From the NCBI GenBank assembly GCA_963730165.1, contig CAVSQS010000002.1:682001-746000 (forward strand): 64,000 nucleotides of DNA. Direction: 5' to 3'. Source of the stretch: DASSQJ01 sp963730165. GTDB taxonomy: Bacteria; Actinomycetota; Actinomycetes; Actinomycetales; Dermatophilaceae. This document shows, piece after piece, positions 59,092 to 64,000 of this stretch. The position numbers and the translations under genes are program-made. Under the pieces are notes generated by a model. It ran no database searches. It had not been told where the DNA came from and was given only the letters and a program-made list of their open reading frames with translations. How positions within the stretch are numbered: the stretch's first letter is position 1; each line of letters starts with the position of its first letter.

Positions 59092-59124
59092 CGTGCCCCG
59101 GACGGAGAGGGGGAACGATGACGA

Positions 59125-59730
59125 TCACGGCGAGCTCTCAGGCTTGGCCTTCTGCGGGTGGATCGTCTCGTGGCGGGCCAGCATGGCGACGTACTCGCTG
59201 ATCTTCCGCTCGCGGGTCTGCGCTCGCTTGACCGCATTCACACGGTAGATGAGCGCGAACCGGTTGGTCTTGGTGAGGACGTCGAACATGGCCTGGGCGG
59301 CCGGGTCAGCGGCAATGGCGGCGAGAAGGTCGGCCGGCACCTCGGCTTCCGAGGTCGGGGCGTAGGCGGCGGCCCACCGCCCGTCCGCCTTCGCCGCGTC
59401 AACCGCGGCCCGGCCCGCGGGCCGCATGCGCCCCTGCGCTTCCAGCCGGGCCACGTGCGCGACGTTGCGTCGTGACCACACACTTCGGGGACGTCGCGGG
59501 GTCAACCGGATCCAGGAGGCCTCCTGATCCCGCGCGCGGGCCTGCCCGTCGATCCAGCCGCAGCACAGAGCCTCGTCGACGGCCTGCTGCCAGGTCAGCG
59601 TGGTGACGGTGCCGCCCTTCCTGGTCAGGGCCAGCCAGACGCCGGGAGACGTGTTGTGGTTGGCCGACAACCACGCACGCAGCGCGGCGGCGTCCGCGAC
59701 GATCAGCTCCTCCAGCTCGGCGCTCCCCAC
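59125..59730 (-). CDS. YdeI/OmpD-associated family protein
   Basis: A 201-residue protein of the YdeI family. ALRAWLSANHNTSPGVWLALTRKGG, TWQQAVDEALCCGWIDGQ and WIRLTPRRPRSVWSRRNV are conserved segments. The C-terminal half is helical. The family is often linked to stress, but its molecular role is not established. A terminator follows. Confidence 0.9.
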   Translation of the reverse strand: MGSAELEELIVADAAALRAWLSANHNTSPGVWLALTRKGGTVTTLTWQQAVDEALCCGWIDGQARARDQEASWIRLTPRRPRSVWSRRNVAHVARLEAQGRMRPAGRAAVDAAKADGRWAAAYAPTSEAEVPADLLAAIAADPAAQAMFDVLTKTNRFALIYRVNAVKRAQTRERKISEYVAMLARHETIHPQKAKPESSP

Positions 59731-59811
59731 GACGTCAGGTTATCGGTGCGCGGTGGCACGAGCCGCTGCCCGGCGCCCGACCCGGGCCGAGCCGATCCGG
59801 GGGTCGGGTAC

Positions 59812-60375
59812 TCAGCGCCTGGTCTCGTACCTGGTCAGGACCACGCCATCGGGAAAGGTCCGGGTCTCCACCAGGCTCAGGTTCACCCAGGCGTCCAGGG
59901 CCGTGAAGAACGGCGTGCCACCGCCCACCAGCACCGGGTGGGTGACCAGCGCGTACTCGTCGATCAGCCCGGCCCGCATGGCCGCCGCGGCGAGGGTGGC
60001 GCCGCCGAGGTCCATGGGACCGCCATCCTCGCTCTTGAGCCGGGTGATCTCGGTGACAGCGTCGCCGGTGACCAGGCGAGCGTTCCAGGCGACCGTCGTG
60101 GCCGTCGAGGAGAACACCACCTTGGGCATGTCCCGCCAGCGGCGGGCGAACTCGATGTGCGCCGGTGTGGCGCCCGGTTGCTGGTCGGCGGTCGGCCAGT
60201 GGGAGCTCATCGTCTGCCACAGCTTTCGCCCGTAGAGCGCCAGCCCCGTCGCCCCCACCCGGTCGGACCACCACTGGAACAGCTCGTCGCTCGGCACGCT
60301 CCAGCCGAGGTCGTCACCGGGGGCGGCGATGTAGCCGTCCAGGCTCAGGTTCATGCCGAAGGTCAGTTTCCGCAT
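59812..60375 (-). CDS. Dihydrofolate reductase-like (RibD C-terminal) protein
   Basis: A 187-residue protein with the DHFR-like fold. MNLSLDGYIAAPGDDLGW carries the substrate strand. GRKLWQTM is the NADPH site, GGATLAAAAMRAGLIDEYALVTHPVLVGGGTPFF the C-terminal signature of the RibD-C family. Such proteins are NADPH-dependent reductases of unknown substrate rather than true DHFR. The ATG 60375 follows a plausible GAGGCTGACG site. The 246 bp to its right hold no recognisable gene. Confidence 0.9.
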   Translation of the reverse strand: MRKLTFGMNLSLDGYIAAPGDDLGWSVPSDELFQWWSDRVGATGLALYGRKLWQTMSSHWPTADQQPGATPAHIEFARRWRDMPKVVFSSTATTVAWNARLVTGDAVTEITRLKSEDGGPMDLGGATLAAAAMRAGLIDEYALVTHPVLVGGGTPFFTALDAWVNLSLVETRTFPDGVVLTRYETRR

Positions 60376-60621
60376 CGCGTCAGCCTCTCGTGAATGGGTG
60401 TCCGGCGTACAGACCAGGACGGCGCGGAGAACCCGTCGGTCGGGCCGCGCCGAGCGCCGGTTGAGCACCACGCCGAACAGCGCGAATCCCGGCCGCGCCC
60501 CCTACCGCCTCCCAGCACCCGGAGGGCTCCGCTCCGCACCCTCCGCGCAGGCAGGTGGGTCCTGCACCCACGATTGCCCGTGGCCACACCGCGCACGTCG
60601 TGCGGCCATGTCACGACGGGG

Positions 60622-61345
60622 CTAGTACGTGGCGGTCGTCAGGCCGTTCTCCGCCGCGATCCGTGCCGCCTCCGCCCGGGTGTGGATGCCGAGCTTGTCG
60701 AATTCGTTGGACAGGTGTCGGCTCGCGGTCTTCTCGCTGATGAACAGCAGCTCACCGATCTCGCGGTTGGTCCGTCCGGCGGCCACCGGGTCGCGGGTGA
60801 ACAGCGCCGGGTCGAGGTCGTCCAGATCCATGATCTGGACGAAGGCCGCGACCGACCCGCGGAGTTCCTGGCCACGGAGAAGGACCGCGGATGATGCGTC
60901 CACCAGTCGGTGAGCGCCGCGGCAGCGGCGGGCGTCTCGTGCCGCGATGCGATCTCCAGGATGACCGACCGGTCGCGCGGGCCGGCCGGTTCGACCCAGT
61001 GGCTGGGGCGCGTGGTCGGGGAGCAGGCATCCCGCAACACCGGGGTTCTCGATCAGGTACATCAGGTCTGCGATGTACTGCCACGGGTCCACACGCCCGT
61101 CCTGGGCGCGGCTCGCGAGTTGGCGCACCGCGCGGCACCGGTGGACGTGGCGCCGATCGGGGTCGCGCACCAACAGGTCCTGGTTGACCGTGTCGCGGAC
61201 CACGGCGTGCACCAACAGGCCGTCCCCGACCGCCTCGGCCTCCGCGTGGACACCGGAGCGGATTCGCGCACGGGGGAATCCCAAGCGCCTGAGCGCGACC
61301 CCGACCCTCGTCACGCCGACAGGCGTCGTCACCGGCACCGGTGCC
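60622..61345 (-). pseudogene. Remnant of a LuxR-family regulator
   Basis: On the minus strand one frame gives RVDPWQYIADLMYLIENPGV, another frame then gives SVILEIASRHETPAAAAALT and DWWTHHPRSFSVARN, and the first frame resumes with DLDDLDPALFTRDPVAAGRTNREIGELLFISEKTASRHLSNEFDKLG. The last part is a LuxR helix-turn-helix, and the middle resembles the regulatory domain of large actinobacterial LuxR ATPases. At least two frameshifts and an internal deletion are needed to join them. No ATPase part remains. The pseudogene abuts the stop of the FGE gene. Confidence 0.65.
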
Positions 61346-61349
61346 GGCC

Positions 61350-62432
61350 TCAGCCCTCGCGGACCACGCAGCGGAAGCCGATGTGCGTCGTCGCACTGTC
61401 CTCGGACTGCGGCGACCTCGCCGACGGCCGGTAGCGCAGGCAGTACTCCGGGGCGCACAGGTGCGACCCACCCTTGAGCACCCGGCGGGGGTGCCGCTCA
61501 CCGGGAGCCCGCGAGGACGCCGCGAGGTCACCGGCCTCCGGATCGGAGACGACGTCGGTCCGCTGGGGCGCGCAGCAGCTGTGCGTCGGCTGGCCGGCGG
61601 CCGGGGCGACGTCCGCGGTGGTCCCGTCGCGAGCCTGTGCGTCGGCGGTCGCCCGGTCGGCGCCCGTGAGGTACAGGGTGCTCGTCCACTCCCACACGTT
61701 GCCGATGAGGTCGACGAGTCCGTACCCGTTGGCCGGGAAGCTCCCCACGGGCGAGGTGCCCGTCCATCCGTCGGCGCCCGTGTTCAGGTACGGAAAGCGC
61801 CCCTGCCACGTGTTGGCCATGAGATGGCCCTCGGGCCGTGCCTCAGCGCCCCACGCGTACGTGGTCGGGCCGCCCCCGCCGCGGGCTGCGTACTCGTGCT
61901 CGACCTCGGTGGGCAGCGCCCGACCCGCCCAGTCGGCGTAGGAGCGGGCGTCGTCGTAGGCGACGAGGACGACGGGGTGCGCGTCCCGCCCGACCAGGTC
62001 GGTCCCCGGACCCCCGGGGTTCCGCCAGCTCGCCCCGGGCTGCCAGCGCCACCACCGGCTCCAGTCCGAGAGTGGCACGGGCCCGGGGGTCGGGGTGAAC
62101 ACGAGTCCGCCGGGCACGAGGAGGGCGGGGTCGGCCCCGGGGAAGTCGGCCGGGTCCGGAGCCAGCTCGGCGACGGTGACGTGCCCGGTGTCGGCGACGA
62201 ACGCGGCGAACTGCCGGTTCGTGACCGGGTGGCGTTCCATCCGGAAGCCGGCGACCTCGAGCTCACGAACCGGCCCCTCCTCAGGGTAGAAGGCGTCGGA
62301 CCCGGATGTGAACCGACCGGCGGGCACGGCGACGAGCTCGGTGAGGTCGTGCTCCCGAGACCCGCCGCCCGCCGATGCCACGCGCCCCACCGTAGCCACC
62401 CCGGGGGCCGGAGCGCGCGCGACGTTGACCAC
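61350..62432 (-). CDS. Formylglycine-generating enzyme (aerobic, copper-dependent type)
   Basis: A 360-residue SUMF1/FGE-like protein. LVAVPAGRFTSGSDAFYPEEGPVRELEVAGF is the family N-terminus. WAGRALPTEVEHEYAARGG and GNVWEWTSTLY are core motifs. The C-terminal VLKGGSHLCAPEYCLRYRPSAR contains the two cysteines that bind copper and do the oxidation in true FGE, so this should be active rather than a relative. It converts a sulfatase Cys to formylglycine using O2. It diverges from a sulfatase pseudogene, its presumed former partner. Confidence 0.92.
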   Translation of the reverse strand: MVNVARAPAPGVATVGRVASAGGGSREHDLTELVAVPAGRFTSGSDAFYPEEGPVRELEVAGFRMERHPVTNRQFAAFVADTGHVTVAELAPDPADFPGADPALLVPGGLVFTPTPGPVPLSDWSRWWRWQPGASWRNPGGPGTDLVGRDAHPVVLVAYDDARSYADWAGRALPTEVEHEYAARGGGGPTTYAWGAEARPEGHLMANTWQGRFPYLNTGADGWTGTSPVGSFPANGYGLVDLIGNVWEWTSTLYLTGADRATADAQARDGTTADVAPAAGQPTHSCCAPQRTDVVSDPEAGDLAASSRAPGERHPRRVLKGGSHLCAPEYCLRYRPSARSPQSEDSATTHIGFRCVVREG

Positions 62433-62491
62433 AGCGAACCGTTCACCGCACGGCGGAGCCCGCGCCGTGGTCCGGGTCTCAATCGTCTTTC

Positions 62492-62965
62492 ATGGCCACC
62501 GCACCGGACCTGGACCGCTCCCGCCTGCCGATCGCCGACCCGCCGTTCACCGGCACGGTCGGCCGGACCTACCAGGAGTCGGAAGAGGCCTGGCCCCAGC
62601 TGCCCGCGGCACCGATGGAGCACCCAACGTGGTCCTCATCGTCCTCGATGACGTCGGGTTCGGTCAGGTCAGCACGTTCGGCGGCCCAGTACCCACTCCG
62701 GCCCTCGACAGGCTCGCGGGGGAAGGGCTGCGGTACAACCGTTTCACACGACCGCGATCTGCGGGCCGTCGCGGGCAGCACTGCTCACCGGGCGCAACCA
62801 CCACAGCTGCGGCTCGGGGTTCCTCGCCGAATGGGCCACCCGGGTACCCGAGCTGCACGACCATGATCCCGCGGTCGACGGCGACCGTGGGCCGGATCCT
62901 CAAGGAGAACGGCTACAACACCGCCTGGTTCGGCAAGAACCACAACACCCCCGACTGGGAGTCCA
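62492..62965 (+). pseudogene. Frameshifted N-terminal remnant of a Cys-type sulfatase
   Basis: Reading from ATG 62492 (MATAPDLDRSRLPIADPPFTG) and shifting frames gives PNVVLIVLDDVGFGQVSTFG, then YNRFHTTAICGPSRAALLTG with an intact CxPxR signature, then a third frame with TVGRILKENGYNTAWFGKNH. Three or so frame changes are needed. The gene ends abruptly after NHNTPDWES, about 160 residues in, and continues into a response-regulator fragment. It diverges from the FGE gene by 60 bp. Confidence 0.8.
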
Positions 62966-63332
62966 GCGTCGTCGGATCGGCTACCTGCTCAAGGACCGGA
63001 TCCTCGACCCGGCTGAGCTGGTCGATGCCATCACCCGCGTGGCAGCGGGTGGCTCCGCCATCGACCCGGTGGTGATCGAGCGGCTGCTGCGTCGGTCCCA
63101 GGCCTCGGCCGACCTCTCCGCCCTCACGGAGCGGGAGCTGGAGGTGCTCGCCGGCATGGCGGAGGGGCGGTCCAACAGCGCGATAGGACGGCAGCTGTTC
63201 ATCAGCGACAAGACGGTGGAGGCCTGCACGAGCCGCATCATCACCAAGCTCGGTCCGGAGCCGAGCCCCGAGGACCACCGGCGGGTCAAGGCCGTGATCA
63301 CCTACCTGGAGCAGGTTCAGCGCCCTCGGTGA
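62966..63332 (+). pseudogene. C-terminal fragment of a NarL-type response regulator
   Basis: From 62966 one frame reads RIGYLLKDRILDPAELVDAITRVAAGG, the end of a receiver domain. It continues through LSALTERELEVLAGMAEGRS with a LuxR-type helix-turn-helix (NSAIGRQLFISDKTVEACTSRI) to a stop at 63332. The receiver aspartate and everything before it are missing. An internal ATG at 63039 would give a 97-residue DNA-binding fragment. The 5' border coincides with the end of the sulfatase remnant, so a deletion joined the two genes. Confidence 0.75.
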
Positions 63333-63424
63333 CTGCCCGGCTGCTGGCCACGACCTCGTCACGGGATCGAGCCACGACCGTGGCCGGGCACCGGTCGCCG
63401 TGCGCGGGTCGACGGCGACGGACG

Positions 63425-64000
63425 TCAGCGGCGCGGCCGGACGGCGAGGTACACCGTGTTGGCCGACTCGCCGCCGGTGAGCGGGTTGGGAAACGCGACG
63501 ACGTGGGCACCGGCGTGCTCGAACGCCTCGCCGAGCCGCCGCACGACCTCCGGCTCGGGCGGCTCGTCCGACCACAGCGCGAAGGCGCCGCCTGGCGTCA
63601 GCATCGTCGCGAGCCGCCCGAAGCCCTCCGCCGTGTACAGGTCGCCGTGGTCGTCGCGCAGCAGCCAGTCGGGCGCGTGGTCGATGTCGAGCAGCACCGC
63701 GTCCACGCCCCGGTCCGCCCGGCCGGTGCGGACCAGGTCGAAGAAGTCGTCGTGCACGAGGCGCACGCGAGGGTCGGCGGCCAGACCCTTCGTGTCGGGC
63801 AGGAGGTCGCGCCGGTGCCACGAGATGACCTGCTCCAGCGCTTCGACCACGGTGAGCTCCACGACCCTGTCGTCCTCGAGCGCCGTGGCCGCGGTGTAGC
63901 CGAGCCCGAGGCCCCCCACGAGCACCCGGAGCGAGTCGCCGGCCACCGCGGCCAGCCCCATCCTCGCCAGCTCGCGCTCACCGACCGTGAACTGGCTCGA
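63425..64000 (-). CDS. Spermidine synthase-like methyltransferase fold protein, partial
   Basis: The 3' part of a minus-strand gene that continues beyond the window. The visible 191 codons read SSQFTVGERELARMGLAAVAGDSLRVLVGGLGLGYTA (nucleotide-binding glycine loop), VVELTVVEALEQVISWHR (acidic strand-2 residue), DAVLLDIDHAPDWLL and AFALWSDEPPEPEV. This matches spermidine synthase-like Rossmann proteins that often lack a full polyamine site. The function is uncertain. The ATG at 63961 is internal and not the start. Confidence 0.8.
   Translation of the reverse strand, partial: SSQFTVGERELARMGLAAVAGDSLRVLVGGLGLGYTAATALEDDRVVELTVVEALEQVISWHRRDLLPDTKGLAADPRVRLVHDDFFDLVRTGRADRGVDAVLLDIDHAPDWLLRDDHGDLYTAEGFGRLATMLTPGGAFALWSDEPPEPEVVRRLGEAFEHAGAHVVAFPNPLTGGESANTVYLAVRPRR

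Noticed and set aside
62341..62412. A shared-palindrome site between the FGE gene and the sulfatase remnant
   Set aside because: CCACCCCGGGGGCC matches only the left arm; the right arm and the -10 spacing fail.

Overview
The window is very GC-rich, densely packed actinobacterial DNA. Codon third positions are G/C dominated, GTG starts are common, operons are joined by 4-bp overlaps, and LuxR/MalT-type regulators, MoxR/VWA genes and SHOCT-domain proteins are present. Family content is compatible with Micrococcales (for example Intrasporangiaceae), but genus assignment is inference. It looks like chromosome: it carries tRNA-Tyr, yajQ, pepN, htpX and a complex I gene cluster.

Positions 1-25,100 form a stress island. 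A truncated membrane gene (1-90) is followed by a DUF1254/DUF1214 protein, a large MalT-like LuxR regulator, a DUF2252 protein, a DUF4239-ClC pair divergent from glutamate decarboxylase and a YrhK-like membrane gene, three DUF6325 genes plus the stump of a fourth, a radical SAM sulfatase-maturating enzyme, two large Cys-type sulfatases (one fused to an N-terminal DUF1269 domain), a DUF7144 membrane protein, SHOCT-domain proteins, a LURP-one-like protein and a holin-like/phosphodiesterase fusion. Eight upstream regions carry one 17-bp palindrome, consensus TCAYCCC-N3-GGGRTGA, and two more carry weaker versions. In most, the palindrome is followed after exactly 22 bp by an NANNNT hexamer. I read this as one regulon with an activator-type operator; the MalT-like regulator at 2028-4229 is an obvious candidate controller. 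Acid and/or low-oxygen stress fits the content (GAD, ClC, oxygen-sensitive sulfatase maturation).

Positions 25,100-38,000 are a scarred region. They hold remnants of a P-type ATPase and an MFS transporter, tRNA-Tyr, yajQ with a duplicated 3' tail and 19-bp repeats, a 5'-truncated IS256-family transposase, a 23-bp tandem repeat array, an intact MoxR-VWA operon, a complete IS481-family element with a 9-bp target duplication, and an IS1634/IS1549-type element flanked by a 215-bp direct repeat of the 3' end of pepN, so that pepN itself stays intact.

Positions 38,000-46,000 are an amino-sugar operon: ROK repressor with its operator, ABC solute-binding protein and two permeases (no ATPase), NagZ-like GH3 hydrolase, ROK sugar kinase and NagB. 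Then follow an MDR-family oxidoreductase and an M28 lipoprotein peptidase, htpX, an unrecognised 292-aa gene, a PPOX-family protein, and a complex I-like cluster on the minus strand, nuoC-H-I-J-K-L-M-N, that lacks nuoA, B, D, E, F and G. The right end has a YdeI-family protein, a DHFR-like reductase, a LuxR pseudogene, an aerobic formylglycine-generating enzyme divergent from a frameshifted sulfatase pseudogene fused to a response-regulator stump, and a partial spermidine-synthase-like gene running off the end.
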